Origin: Elusimicrobiota bacterium
Lineage (GTDB): Bacteria; Elusimicrobiota; Elusimicrobia; JACQJP01
Direction: 5' to 3'
Length of the DNA: 55,145 nt
Assembly: GCA_016204975.1 (NCBI GenBank)
Contig: JACQJP010000017.1
Location: forward strand, 1 to 55,145
The translations under genes and the position numbers were made by a program. Positions 34,501 through 42,948 of this stretch are shown piece after piece (the stretch's first letter is position 1; each line of letters opens with the position of its first letter). The notes beneath the pieces are model-generated. The model was not told the DNA's origin. It ran no database searches and worked only from the letters and a program-made list of their open reading frames with translations.

Positions 34501-35155
34501 GTTTTTGGATCTGGACGCTGGTGATGCCGCCAGGCAGATGGCGGCCGATGAGGCGGTTTGGGCCTGTCGCCTGTTTCCGACGCTGCGGATCTACCGGTGG
34601 TCCGAGCCCGGGATGACCTTCGGTTACTTCCAGAGTTTTCGGGAAGGTGGGGTCCGCCGGATGACGGGGGGAGGCAGGGTTTTTCATGGCCAGGATCTGA
34701 CCTTCTCCGCTGTTTTTCCCTGGGAGAAGGGACGGACCGCCTCCCAGATTTACCGGAGGATCCATGGGGAAGCGGCCCTTTTTTTAAGGGAGCGGGGTTT
34801 GGAGGTTTTCCTCTGCCCGGAAGGCTCCGGTGGGGAGGCCGACTGTTTTAACGGCCCTCCCGTAGCCGGGGATCTTTGGGTCGCGGATCGGAAGGTTTTG
34901 GGGGGCGCCCTGAGGCTCTCCGGAGGCTGGGTTCTCTACCAAGGCTCTTGGCAGGGGGAGGGGCGGTTTTTTCCTTGCGTTCGAGAGGCCTTGCTCTGTG
35001 CGATGCGGGCCCTGGGCTTTGCGGTTTTTTGGAGGGCGCAGGATCTTGAGCCGGCAGAGAAAGAGAGGGCGCAGGCGCTGGTTCAGGGGAAGTATTCTTG
35101 CCTATATTGGAATCGAAACCGAGAGGTGACAAATGGTTGCATTTGTTCTGTGTAA
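34484..35155 (+). CDS. Lipoate/octanoate-protein transferase family (LplA/LipM-like)
   Basis: 223 aa from GTG 34484, chosen because a Gly/Ala-rich ribosome site (GGGGGGAGG) precedes it and it begins with FRFLDLDAGDAARQMAADEAVW, as in the family; the track start at 34334 runs through gcvPB. Signatures RRMTGGGRVFHGQDLTFS and VADRKVLGGALRLSGGWVLYQGSW, with the essential Lys in DRKVLGG. It lacks the accessory domain of LplA, so it could be an octanoyltransferase, amidotransferase or lipoate ligase. Sitting after the gcv genes, GcvH is its natural substrate. It overlaps the next gene by 23 bases. Confidence 0.8.
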   Translation: MAEAFRFLDLDAGDAARQMAADEAVWACRLFPTLRIYRWSEPGMTFGYFQSFREGGVRRMTGGGRVFHGQDLTFSAVFPWEKGRTASQIYRRIHGEAALFLRERGLEVFLCPEGSGGEADCFNGPPVAGDLWVADRKVLGGALRLSGGWVLYQGSWQGEGRFFPCVREALLCAMRALGFAVFWRAQDLEPAEKERAQALVQGKYSCLYWNRNREVTNGCICSV

Positions 35156-35363
35156 ATTGGTGGCGGGCCTGGAGCAGAAGGCGTTGACTCAAATCCGCGA
35201 CATCGGGGGCGTCAAAGACGTGTTTTTGACCTTTGGCTCTTGGGATGCGATTTTAACGGCGGAGGCGGATACTATTGACAAGCTCAGCGGCTTGATCGTT
35301 CGGGAGATCCGCGGCATCCACGGAGTGCAGACCACGGAGACGCTGGTCACTACCAACCTCTAG
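35133..35363 (+). CDS. Stand-alone Lrp/AsnC ligand-binding (RAM) domain
   Basis: 76 aa, only the ligand-binding half of Lrp/AsnC regulators: MVAFVLCKLVAGLEQKALTQI...GVKDVFLTFGSWDAILTAEA...IRGIHGVQTTETLVTTNL. No DNA-binding helix-turn-helix. Such one-domain proteins form rings and bind amino acids. Placed between glycine-cleavage and succinate dehydrogenase genes, it could sense amino acids, an inference. It shares 23 bases with the transferase gene and is followed by sdhC after 13 bases. Confidence 0.85.
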   Translation: MVAFVLCKLVAGLEQKALTQIRDIGGVKDVFLTFGSWDAILTAEADTIDKLSGLIVREIRGIHGVQTTETLVTTNL

Positions 35364-35376
35364 GTACGGAGCCTTA

Positions 35377-35739
35377 ATGTATCGCGGCGGGGTCGGGCAG
35401 TTTTCCTATCTCCTGCACCGGGTGACCGGGGTGGGAATTCTTTTGTTTTTGTTGGTGCATATCGCGGATACGGCGCTCATATGCCTGGGCCCCGGTTACT
35501 ACAACCGGATCATGGCTCTTTATGCGCATCCGGTCTTCAAGCTCTCCGAGGTGGCGCTGTTTGCGGCGGTTTTGTTCCATGCCTTGAACGGCATCCGGGT
35601 GTTTCTGGTGGATTTCTGGGAGAGAGGGACGGTATATCACAAGAAGCTGTTTTACCTGGAGGCGATTGTGTTTTTTGTGGTCATGGTGCCGGTGGCTTAT
35701 AAGATGGTGGGAAGTTTTGTGTTGGGGAGTTTGTTCTAA
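35377..35739 (+). CDS. sdhC: Succinate dehydrogenase cytochrome b subunit
   Basis: 120 aa, three membrane helices. SYLLHRVTGVGILLFLLVHIADT at helix I and FHALNGIRVFLVDF at helix II carry His candidates for haem. GGAG is 5 bases upstream of the ATG. Membrane anchor of complex II; the next gene starts directly after its stop. Confidence 0.9.
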   Translation: MYRGGVGQFSYLLHRVTGVGILLFLLVHIADTALICLGPGYYNRIMALYAHPVFKLSEVALFAAVLFHALNGIRVFLVDFWERGTVYHKKLFYLEAIVFFVVMVPVAYKMVGSFVLGSLF

Positions 35740-36135
35740 ATGGAAGCGGGTGCGGACTGGAGCGTAGAAAGCGGGGGGCGCCCCATGCCGGAGGGCGGGC
35801 TGGAGCTCTATGCCTGGATTTTTATGCGCTTGTCCGGGGTGGCCCTGCTTTTTCTCGCCCTGGGACATATGGTCCTGATGCATATCTTGAACAGCGTCGA
35901 GGTGATCGATTACGACTTTGTGGCACGGCGCTACGCCTCTGTTCTGTGGCGCACCTACGATTTTTTGATGCTTTTTTTGGCCATGCTTCACGGCGTCAAT
36001 GGCGCTCGGACCATCCTGGCGGACGTCGTCACTCATCCGGGCAGAAGATTTCTATTCCAGTCCATTCTTTTTACGGTCGGGGCGGTCTTTTTGGTTTTGG
36101 GCGCTTTGGTGATCTTTACCTTTCAACCCGTTTGA
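35740..36135 (+). CDS. sdhD: Succinate dehydrogenase membrane anchor subunit
   Basis: 131 aa, three membrane helices. LYAWIFMRLSGVALLFLALGHMVLMHIL and MLHGVNGARTILADV pair with SdhC in layout and supply further His for haem and quinone site. It begins at the base after the sdhC stop, so the two are coupled. 10 bases to sdhA. Confidence 0.88.
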   Translation: MEAGADWSVESGGRPMPEGGLELYAWIFMRLSGVALLFLALGHMVLMHILNSVEVIDYDFVARRYASVLWRTYDFLMLFLAMLHGVNGARTILADVVTHPGRRFLFQSILFTVGAVFLVLGALVIFTFQPV

Positions 36136-36145
36136 AAAACTGCTT

Positions 36146-37894
36146 ATGACCATACCGACCCATCGTTTTGAGGCGCTGGTGGTGGGAGGCGGCGGGGCGG
36201 GGCTTTATGCCGCCCTGACCCTTTCCCGGGAAGGCATCCCCACCGCGGTTTTGAGCAAGCTCTATCCCACCCGGTCTCATACCGGAGCGGCTCAAGGGGG
36301 GATCGGGGCGGCCCTGGGAAACACCGAAGAGGATCATCCGGAATGGCACATGTACGACACCGTGAAGGGCTCCGACTATTTGGCGGATCAGGACGCGGTG
36401 GAGATCCTGTGCCGGGAGGCCATCGAGACCGTTTATGAACTGGAGCATCTGGGGCTTCCATTCAACCGGACGCCGGAGGGCAAGATTGACCAGAGGCGTT
36501 TCGGGGGACATACCCGGGAGCAGGGAAAGGCGCCGGTGCGGCGCGCCTGTTATGCCGCGGACCGCACCGGCCATATGATTCTGCAGACTTTGTACCAGCA
36601 GTGCATCCGGCGCCAGGTGCGCTTTTTTGATGAGTTTCATGTGTTGGATCTGGTGCTGGAGGAGGGTTCCGGCGGACGCCGGTGCGCGGGGGTCGTGGCG
36701 ATGGATTTGGCTTCTGGGGAGCTCCACTTGTTTCATGCCCAGGCGGTCCTTTTTGCCACCGGGGGAAGCGGCCGGATGTTTCAGGTGACCTCCAACGCCC
36801 ATGCCCTGACCGGGGACGGGATGGCGGTGGCTTTTCGGCGGGGGATTCCCCTGGAGGATATGGAGTTCTTTCAGTTCCATCCCACTGGGATCTATAAGAT
36901 GGGGATTTTGTTGAGCGAGGCCTGCCGGGGGGAAGGGGGGGTGCTGCGCAATGCTCTCCAGGAGCGGTTTATGGAGCGCGTGGCGCCGACGATCAAGGAC
37001 CTGGCTCCCAGGGATATGGTCTCCCGTGCGATCTATCAGGAGATCCGGCAGGGGCGGGGCATCGGGGGAAAGGATTACGTGCATCTGGACCTGACCCACC
37101 TGGGGCAGGAGACCCTTGAGAAAAAGCTTCCCGACATTGCGGATTTTGTCCGCACCTATATGGGGCTGGATCCTGCCCGGGACTTGATCCCCGTTCAGCC
37201 GACCGCGCACTACTCCATGGGGGGCATACCCACCAATGTGGATGGGGAGGTGATGCAGGACGAGAAGGATACCCCTCTGCCCGGTTTCTATGCCGCGGGG
37301 GAATGTGCCTGCGTTTCGGTGCACGGGGCCAACCGCTTGGGGACCAACTCCCTGGTGGATATTCTGGTTTTTGGACGCCGCTCCGGAATGACCATGTCCC
37401 GCTACATCCGCCACAGCGGCTGGCCCTCTTTGCCTTCCCAAGGCCTGGATTGGGCGCAGGCTCTTTTGGAGCGTTTACGGAACGCCCAGGGCAAGGAGAA
37501 GGCGGCCACCTTGCGGCGTGAGCTGCAGCAGGAAATGATGGAGAGCTGCGGGGTTTTCCGAAGGGAGCAATCCTTGAGTCTTTTGCTGAAGAAACTGGAG
37601 GTGTGGGAGGGAAGGTTTCTGGAGATCGGCCTGCAGGACCGCTCCCGGCGGTTCAATACCGAGCTCCTAGAAGCCATAGAACTTCAGAATCTTCTAGTCC
37701 TGGCGCGCGTGACGGTTGCCTCCGCCTTGGCGCGCACGGAGAGCCGTGGGGCTCATGCGCGGGAGGATTACCCTAAGCGAGATGATGAGAATTGGCTCAA
37801 GCATACCTTAGCCGCTGGCGAAAACGGCAAGGTGGTGTTAAAATATAAGCTGGTGGTCATCACCAAGTTTCAGCCGCAGGAGAGGAAGTATTAA
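36146..37894 (+). CDS. sdhA: Succinate dehydrogenase flavoprotein subunit
   Basis: 582 aa. FAD site VVGGGGAGLYAALTL; SHTGAAQGGIGAALGN with the His that binds FAD covalently (RSHTGAAQGG); FQFHPTGIY; RDMVSRAIYQEI; HYSMGGIPTN; AGECACVSVHGANRLGTNSLVDILVFGRRSG. Oxidises succinate to fumarate at the inner membrane. In the sdhCDAB order; 16 bases to sdhB. Confidence 0.97.
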   Translation: MTIPTHRFEALVVGGGGAGLYAALTLSREGIPTAVLSKLYPTRSHTGAAQGGIGAALGNTEEDHPEWHMYDTVKGSDYLADQDAVEILCREAIETVYELEHLGLPFNRTPEGKIDQRRFGGHTREQGKAPVRRACYAADRTGHMILQTLYQQCIRRQVRFFDEFHVLDLVLEEGSGGRRCAGVVAMDLASGELHLFHAQAVLFATGGSGRMFQVTSNAHALTGDGMAVAFRRGIPLEDMEFFQFHPTGIYKMGILLSEACRGEGGVLRNALQERFMERVAPTIKDLAPRDMVSRAIYQEIRQGRGIGGKDYVHLDLTHLGQETLEKKLPDIADFVRTYMGLDPARDLIPVQPTAHYSMGGIPTNVDGEVMQDEKDTPLPGFYAAGECACVSVHGANRLGTNSLVDILVFGRRSGMTMSRYIRHSGWPSLPSQGLDWAQALLERLRNAQGKEKAATLRRELQQEMMESCGVFRREQSLSLLLKKLEVWEGRFLEIGLQDRSRRFNTELLEAIELQNLLVLARVTVASALARTESRGAHAREDYPKRDDENWLKHTLAAGENGKVVLKYKLVVITKFQPQERKY

Positions 37895-37910
37895 GTTTAG
37901 TGAGGCGGGG

Positions 37911-38612
37911 ATGAAAATCAAACTCCAGATCAAAAGGTTTAATCCGGAGAAGGATCGGGCTCCTTGGTGGGGGAAGTATGAGGTGGATGTGGAGCCGAAC
38001 GACCGACTTTTGGACGCGCTGCATGAGGTCAAGTGGCGGCAGGACGGGACGCTGGCCTTTCGGCGTTCCTGCGCGCACGGGGTCTGCGGTTCGGATGCCA
38101 TGAAAATCAACGGCAGAAACCGTCTTGCCTGCAAGGAGCTGGTGAGGAATCTTTCCCGGACCATTGTGGTGGAGCCCCTCATGGGCTTTCGGGTATTAAA
38201 GGATCTGATTGTGGATATGGAGCCTTTTTTTAAGAAGTACCGTCAGATACACCCCTATTTGGTCAACGAGGATCCGGAGGAACCTGGGCGGGAGCGCCTG
38301 CAGACCCCCGCCGAGAGGTCCCGTTTCGAGGACACCACAAAATGTATTCTGTGCGCTGCCTGCACCACGGCCTGCCCTTCCTTTTGGACGAACCCCGATT
38401 ATGTGGGGCCGGCCTCCATTGTCCAGGCCCATCGCTTCATCTTCGACAGCCGGGACCGGGCGGGAGCGGAGCGCCTGCACATCTTGAATGAGTCGGAAGG
38501 GGTCTGGCGTTGCCGGACGGTGTTTAACTGCGCAGAGGCCTGCCCTCGGGGGATTGACGTGCCCAAGGCCATTGCGGAGGTCAAGCGCGCGCTCGTCTTT
38601 AAGAAGATTTAA
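37911..38612 (+). CDS. sdhB: Succinate dehydrogenase iron-sulfur subunit
   Basis: 233 aa. [2Fe-2S] site RRSCAHGVCGSDAMKINGRNRLAC; [4Fe-4S] and [3Fe-4S] sites CILCAACTTACP and CRTVFNCAEACPRGI. GAGGCGGGG precedes the ATG. The stop overlaps the next gene (TAATG). Links the flavoprotein to the membrane quinone site. Confidence 0.97.
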   Translation: MKIKLQIKRFNPEKDRAPWWGKYEVDVEPNDRLLDALHEVKWRQDGTLAFRRSCAHGVCGSDAMKINGRNRLACKELVRNLSRTIVVEPLMGFRVLKDLIVDMEPFFKKYRQIHPYLVNEDPEEPGRERLQTPAERSRFEDTTKCILCAACTTACPSFWTNPDYVGPASIVQAHRFIFDSRDRAGAERLHILNESEGVWRCRTVFNCAEACPRGIDVPKAIAEVKRALVFKKI

Positions 38613-39070
38613 TGCCTTTCTCGGCGGATCCCAAAGAGAAAAAAATTCTGATCGTGGACGACGATGAAAGCGTGCTGGAACTTTTGGGGTTTATTGTGGG
38701 CAAGGAAGGCTTCCAGGTCGCGACGGCTCTCGATGGGGTGAAGGCTCTGGAGGCGGTGGAGGCAAGCCCCCCCGATCTCATTCTGCTGGATCTGATGCTT
38801 CCCCGCTATGGCGGTTTTGAGGTTTTGAGGAGGCTGCAGTCCGGGGAAAGCTCCCGCATCCCCATCGTGGTGATCACCGGCAAATATACCGACCGCTCCA
38901 CGGTGGATCTGATCCGCCAGGAGTCCAACGTGGTGGAGTTTTTTGAAAAACCCCTCAAGCCTCAGGTCTTGACCCCTCTCCTGCATCGGATTCTGCAGAC
39001 CCGCCCCAGGGATCTAGACCGGGTCGAGGAGAAAAAAAAGGAGCTGGGGACCCAGGGAGCGGAATCCTGA
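38612..39070 (+). CDS. Single-domain response regulator
   Basis: 152 aa. Intact receiver: acidic pocket IVDDDES, phospho-acceptor Asp60 in LILLDLML, VVITGK with Thr, and EFFEKPLKP with Lys. There is no output domain; the last 25 residues are charged (RVEEKKKELG). No histidine kinase is nearby. Start overlaps sdhB (TAATG), stop overlaps the next gene (TGATG). Confidence 0.92.
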   Translation: MPFSADPKEKKILIVDDDESVLELLGFIVGKEGFQVATALDGVKALEAVEASPPDLILLDLMLPRYGGFEVLRRLQSGESSRIPIVVITGKYTDRSTVDLIRQESNVVEFFEKPLKPQVLTPLLHRILQTRPRDLDRVEEKKKELGTQGAES

Positions 39071-39555
39071 TGAGAGAGCGTTTCGCGGAGCTTTGGCGCA
39101 AGAGGTGGTTCCGGGCGGCCTCGGCGGTTTTTTTCTGCGCGGCCTGCGTCTATGGGATGGTCTTCGTGGATCTTTGGTTTCGCGCGCGCTCGGCCTATCT
39201 GGAGGGGGAGAAGTATTGGGACTGGCATTTTTATCCGGAGAAGAAAAAGCGCCACTACGAGGGGTGGTTTCAGAAGGAACTTCAGAAGCTTCAAGGGCGG
39301 CTCAAGAGCGGGGAACTGGAGGAGGAAGCCTTTCAGCGCGAGCAGGAGCTTTTGGAGTTTCGCAGGGAGGAATTTCTGAGGGAGAGCTCCATCAAATACG
39401 CCTATGTCTGGTATCAGACGGCAGTGGAGCTGTTTTCTCCTCCCCGTTCCAGGTGGGTGGAGCTTTCCAGGGGTAAGATGCCCCAGACCAAGGAGCTCTG
39501 GAAAGAGGAGCTCCGCCGACAGAAGATTCCGTTCGAGGAGTATATGCTGCGCTGA
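39070..39555 (+). CDS. Hypothetical single-pass membrane protein
   Basis: 161 aa. One N-terminal membrane helix (AASAVFFCAACVYGMVFVDLWF) followed by a charged, helical, probably coiled-coil region (WFQKELQKLQGRLKSGELEEEAFQREQELLEF). No family recognised. Its start overlaps the receiver gene, and a protease-type gene starts two bases later; so it probably works with these. Confidence 0.7.
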   Translation: MRERFAELWRKRWFRAASAVFFCAACVYGMVFVDLWFRARSAYLEGEKYWDWHFYPEKKKRHYEGWFQKELQKLQGRLKSGELEEEAFQREQELLEFRREEFLRESSIKYAYVWYQTAVELFSPPRSRWVELSRGKMPQTKELWKEELRRQKIPFEEYMLR

Positions 39556-39556
39556 C

Positions 39557-40249
39557 GTGTGGTATAAAAAACTCTTCGCCTGTCTGCTTCTCCCCACCGC
39601 CGTTTGTTCGTTTTGGGCCGTCTTTTCCCTTTTTCCCGCCCTTTTTTCCCGCCTCGGTCATTTTTTGATCTTTCTCTCCGGTTTTGCGATTTTTGGGGTG
39701 ATCTATGTCTTCCGCCGCAGGCCTTTCTGGATCTATGTCTTTGGGCATGAGCTGACCCATCTTTTGGCGGCGCTTCTCTCCGGCGCCAGGATCCATCGTT
39801 TGGTGGTGAGCCGCTCCGGGGGATCGGTGAGTCTGTCCAAGTCCAACGCCTTCGTGGCCCTGGCGCCCTACTGCCTTCCCATCTACACCGTCCTCCTTTT
39901 GATTGTATACGCGGTGCTGCATTTTTCCCGGGGATCGGTGCCCTACCCGGAGCTCTTTTTATTCGGATTTGGCCTCACCCTGGCCTTTCATGTCTTTCTG
40001 ACCTCAGAAGCGATCCTGCAGGAAAGCCAAAGCGATCTGGTGCAGGCGGGGGGGGTGCTTTTTTCCTGGACGGTCATCCTGTGGACCAACAGCCTTTGCC
40101 TGGTTTTGATGCTGAAACTCCTTTTTCCTGCGGAGGTTTCCCTGCGAAGGTATTTCCTCAGAACCTGGGAGATGACCCAGGAGGTTTGGGCAGGCCTCGA
40201 TCGGGGGGCGGCGTGGGGTTTGGAAAAGATCTCTGGGAGTTTGAAGTAA
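39557..40249 (+). CDS. Membrane protein with HExxH motif, M50-like
   Basis: 230 aa from GTG 39557, one base after the preceding stop; the track start at 39404 lies within the preceding gene. Several membrane helices; the motif FGHELTHLLAALLSGARI is a zinc-protease HELTH in a hydrophobic setting, as in intramembrane site-2-type (M50) proteases. A second NPxxDG-type metal motif, typical of M50, was not seen, so activity is uncertain. Confidence 0.6.
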   Translation: MWYKKLFACLLLPTAVCSFWAVFSLFPALFSRLGHFLIFLSGFAIFGVIYVFRRRPFWIYVFGHELTHLLAALLSGARIHRLVVSRSGGSVSLSKSNAFVALAPYCLPIYTVLLLIVYAVLHFSRGSVPYPELFLFGFGLTLAFHVFLTSEAILQESQSDLVQAGGVLFSWTVILWTNSLCLVLMLKLLFPAEVSLRRYFLRTWEMTQEVWAGLDRGAAWGLEKISGSLK

Positions 40250-40800
40250 GGCGCAAGGCCTTTCACCTGCTAGGTCTGGTCTACCTGGCGATCTATGCGG
40301 CTCTGGGGCGCCAGGGGGCCCTGTGGGCTATCGGGATTTTTGGCCTCTGGGTTTGGTCTACAGAATGGCTGCGGCTTCGCCATGCACACTGGAATGAGAG
40401 GATTTTGGAGTGGTTTAGATCGGTTTCCCGCGGCGCCGAGCGGATGCGGCCCTCCGGGATCGGCTACGGGGCCTTGGGGGTTTGGCTGGTCATTTTTTTC
40501 TTTTCGTCTCCTGCCATTGTGGCCGCCTCGGTGCTCTTGATGGTTTTCGGGGATGCGGCCTCCGCGTTGGTGGGCACCCGCTTCGGTCGGCATCCCATTG
40601 CGGGATGCTTCGGAAAAAGTTGGGAGGGCTTCAGCGCCTGTCTGGTGACCTGTTTCTTTTTGGGGAGGTTGTTTTTTCCCTGGACCGAGGCCTTGGGGGC
40701 GGCCCTGACCGTCAGCGTTTTGGAATCGGCCCCCCTGCCCTTAGACGACAACCTTTGGACCCCTCTTGGCGCGGCCTGCGCCTTCCACTGGTTCTCTTGA
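40213..40800 (+). CDS. Dolichol kinase/CDP-diglyceride-type membrane enzyme
   Basis: 195 aa from GTG 40213 (GGGCGGC just upstream); the track start at 40081 runs through the previous gene. EFEVRRKAFHLLGLVYLAIY, VFGDAASALVGTRFGRHPI, FGKSWEGFSACL and ESAPLPLDDNLWTPLG follow the CTP-dependent diacylglycerol/polyprenol/phytol kinase family (SEC59/DGK1/VTE5-like). Probably phosphorylates a membrane lipid alcohol; substrate unknown. It overlaps the HExxH protein gene by 37 bases and ends the plus-strand operon. Confidence 0.75.
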   Translation: MGFGKDLWEFEVRRKAFHLLGLVYLAIYAALGRQGALWAIGIFGLWVWSTEWLRLRHAHWNERILEWFRSVSRGAERMRPSGIGYGALGVWLVIFFFSSPAIVAASVLLMVFGDAASALVGTRFGRHPIAGCFGKSWEGFSACLVTCFFLGRLFFPWTEALGAALTVSVLESAPLPLDDNLWTPLGAACAFHWFS

Positions 40801-40923
40801 CTCCCTCTCCCCTGCCGCGCATTCGCGAGGCTCCTCCGTCGCCGGCCGCCCTCGCTGCCGCTCGCTGCGCTCGCTATCTGCCGCCGGCAGCGCTCGGGTC
40901 GGCTTCGACTCCCTCTTGATAAA
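40801..40923. other. GC-rich spacer before the tRNA
   Basis: Made of CGCTCGCTGCGCTCGC-type tracts with a GCCGCCGGC palindrome. No reading frame of a known family. Similar strings are often met beside tRNA genes in GC-rich genomes, but I cannot assign a function. Confidence 0.4.
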
Positions 40924-41007
40924 TGGCCAGGGTGGGAGTCGAACCCACACGCCCTTGCGGACACAGGTTTTTGAGACCTGCGCGTCTGCCGGTTCCGCCA
41001 CCTGGCC
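40924..41007 (-). tRNA. tRNA-Leu (anticodon CAA)
   Basis: 84 bases. Acceptor stem GGCCAGG/CCTGGCC, D-arm TGGCGGAACCGGCAGACGC, anticodon stem CAGGT/ACCTG with loop CTCAAAA, long variable arm GTCCGCAAGGGC typical of Leu, T-arm GTGGG-TTCGACT-CCCAC, discriminator A. CCA is not encoded. Confidence 0.95.
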
Positions 41008-41017
41008 TTCATCGCCC

Positions 41018-42298
41018 TCACGGGATAATTTTTTGCCCCTCCTGCGCCATGAGGATTTGGGGGGCGCCGGGGACCGCTTGGGCTTTTTGTCGGCAGGCTT
41101 CATAGAGCCCGTCCAACTGAGCATCGGAGTAGGCCGGGTTGTGATGAAAGAGCAGGAGTTTTTTGGCCTTGGCCTGAAGGCCCAGCTCTAGGGCCATCTC
41201 CCAAGAGGAGTGCCCAAGCTGCTTGTGTTTCTGGTAGTCTTCCGGGGTGTACTGGGCATCGTGGATGAGGATGTCGGCGTTCTCGCAGAAGCGGGTGAGT
41301 TTTTCGGTATAGTCCAGGAAGGCCGTTCCGGGCTCGATCTGCACCTCACTGTCCGGGCAGTAGATGATTTTTTTTCCTGAAAACTCCAGGGCGAAAGCCA
41401 GCGTGGTGGAGGGATGGAAGGTGTAGAGGGCGTGGAGCTGGATCTGGGGGCCTAGCTCGGCCGTGCCCTCCGCAATAGGATGGATCTCCAGCCTGGCTTT
41501 TGGGGGATTGGCCATGGGGGAGAGCACGCTGGTAAAGATTTCCCGCACCATCTCCTTCAGGTCTCTTTCGGGGTCGTCGGGTCCGTAAATCTCCAGGGTG
41601 CAGCGGCTGTCTCGGGCGCAGGCAAACGTTCCCAGTCCCTGGATATGGTCCAGATGAAAATGGGTCAAAAGGATTTTGAGCCGTTGGTGCGCGGGGGACT
41701 TCACCAGCATTTCGCCCAGCGGGAGAATGCCGGTTCCGGCATCCAGGATGATCAGGGGGGAGCCGGGGATCTCCAGACTGATGCAGGGGGTCCGGCTGCC
41801 GTAGCGGCTCTGTTGCCCCGTGCTTAGGGGAGCGATGCCCCGGCAGCCCCAGATTTCCAGTTGGGCCGTTTGAAGAGTGGGAGGGCGAGTGGGGGGAGGG
41901 GCCGGAGTTTTGATGGTCGGGGTGTGGGGGGGGCCGATGATGGCCGCGATCTTTGGGGCCAAGGTGTCTATGTTGTAGGGCTTTTCGATGAAGAGATCCG
42001 CCCCCTGTTGGTAGGCCCGTTCCTTGTCCAGGGGGAAGGCCTTGGCGGAGATGATGACGATTTTGGAGTCTTTGAGCTCCGTCTCTTTGCGGATCATCCG
42101 GCACAGGGAGAGTCCGTCAATGCCCGGCATCATGATATCCAAAAGGATGGCCCGCGGGCGGACCCTCTTGGCTAACTCCAAAAGCTTGCGCCCTTCCTGC
42201 AAAAGTTGGGTTTGGAATCCTGCTTCCTGAAGGATATCGAAGGTCAATTGCCCGACGATGGGATCGTCATCGATGATGATGATTTCGGGATTGCTCAT
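41018..42298 (-). CDS. Receiver domain fused to metallo-beta-lactamase-fold hydrolase
   Basis: 426 aa. Residues 1-120 are a complete receiver: IIIIDDDPIVG, Asp54 in ILLDIMMPG, VIISAK, FIEKPYN. A Pro-rich linker (TPAPPPTRPPT) leads to an MBL-fold domain (about 150-426) with ILDAGTG, LLTHFHLDHIQGL (HxHxDH), the metal-bridging Asp in YCPDSEV, ADILIHDAQYTPEDY and LFHHNPAYSD. All metal ligands seem present. So phosphorylation could gate a metal-dependent hydrolase. ATG 42298 has no strong Shine-Dalgarno. Confidence 0.85.
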   Translation of the reverse strand: MSNPEIIIIDDDPIVGQLTFDILQEAGFQTQLLQEGRKLLELAKRVRPRAILLDIMMPGIDGLSLCRMIRKETELKDSKIVIISAKAFPLDKERAYQQGADLFIEKPYNIDTLAPKIAAIIGPPHTPTIKTPAPPPTRPPTLQTAQLEIWGCRGIAPLSTGQQSRYGSRTPCISLEIPGSPLIILDAGTGILPLGEMLVKSPAHQRLKILLTHFHLDHIQGLGTFACARDSRCTLEIYGPDDPERDLKEMVREIFTSVLSPMANPPKARLEIHPIAEGTAELGPQIQLHALYTFHPSTTLAFALEFSGKKIIYCPDSEVQIEPGTAFLDYTEKLTRFCENADILIHDAQYTPEDYQKHKQLGHSSWEMALELGLQAKAKKLLLFHHNPAYSDAQLDGLYEACRQKAQAVPGAPQILMAQEGQKIIP

Positions 42299-42345
42299 CG
42301 CAACTATGGTACTATATCGAATCCTCGATTGTCGATTCTCGGACG

Positions 42346-42948
42346 ATGAGAATTATAGCGGGAGCGGCAAAGAAAAGGCGGATTCTTTCGGTTTCTAAAA
42401 AGTCGGGGGTGCGCCCCATCTCGGCGCGCATCCGGCAATCTTTGTTTGATATTTTGCGGCCTTGGGTGCCGGGCTCCAGGTTTCTGGACCTTTATGCCGG
42501 AACGGGGGCCGTGGGGCTGGAAGCCCTGTCTCGCGGGGCGTCACGGGTGGTCTTTGCGGAATTTGACCCTCGTTGTCTGAAGGTCATTGAAAAGAATCTC
42601 TCTCGCATGGGTTTCCAGGATCGGGCCCGCACCTACCGCACGGATGTGTTGCAGGAGCTGCGGTGGCTCCGGATGCAAGAGGGAGAGTCTTTCGACCTGA
42701 TCTTTTTTGGACCTCCCTATGTGGATGCACGCAAGCGACCTCTGCGTTTGGTGGGGCCGACCCTGGAGCAGGTGGCTCGGGCGGATCTGTTGTCGGCAAC
42801 AGGGTGGGCAGTGGCCCAGCATCACGCCAAGGAGGGTTGCTCCGCAGAGGGATGGGTCCTTTTCCGACAGCAGAGGTATGGGGACAGTCGGTTGAGCTTT
42901 TTTAGGCGGGTACCCGGAGATCTGCGGAAGGTGGGGCATGGAGCTTAG
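42346..42948 (+). CDS. rsmD: 16S rRNA (guanine-N2)-methyltransferase RsmD family
   Basis: 200 aa. MRIIAGAAKKRRI, VRPISARIRQSLFDIL and FLDLYAGTGAVGLEALSRGA (SAM site) identify RsmD. Motif IV, usually DPPY, is here GPPY (LIFFGPPYVD), which removes a residue thought important for methyl transfer. So activity is doubtful or altered. Start codon follows the divergent MBL gene by 47 bases. Its end overlaps the next gene by 11 bases. Confidence 0.88.
   Translation: MRIIAGAAKKRRILSVSKKSGVRPISARIRQSLFDILRPWVPGSRFLDLYAGTGAVGLEALSRGASRVVFAEFDPRCLKVIEKNLSRMGFQDRARTYRTDVLQELRWLRMQEGESFDLIFFGPPYVDARKRPLRLVGPTLEQVARADLLSATGWAVAQHHAKEGCSAEGWVLFRQQRYGDSRLSFFRRVPGDLRKVGHGA

Noticed and set aside
36116-37441. 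441-aa minus-strand ORF opposite sdhA
   Set aside because: Shadow of sdhA; low-complexity His/Pro/Gly composition.
40801-40923. Possible structural RNA in the GC-rich spacer
   Set aside because: Palindromic and low-complexity but no recognisable RNA fold or conserved motif.
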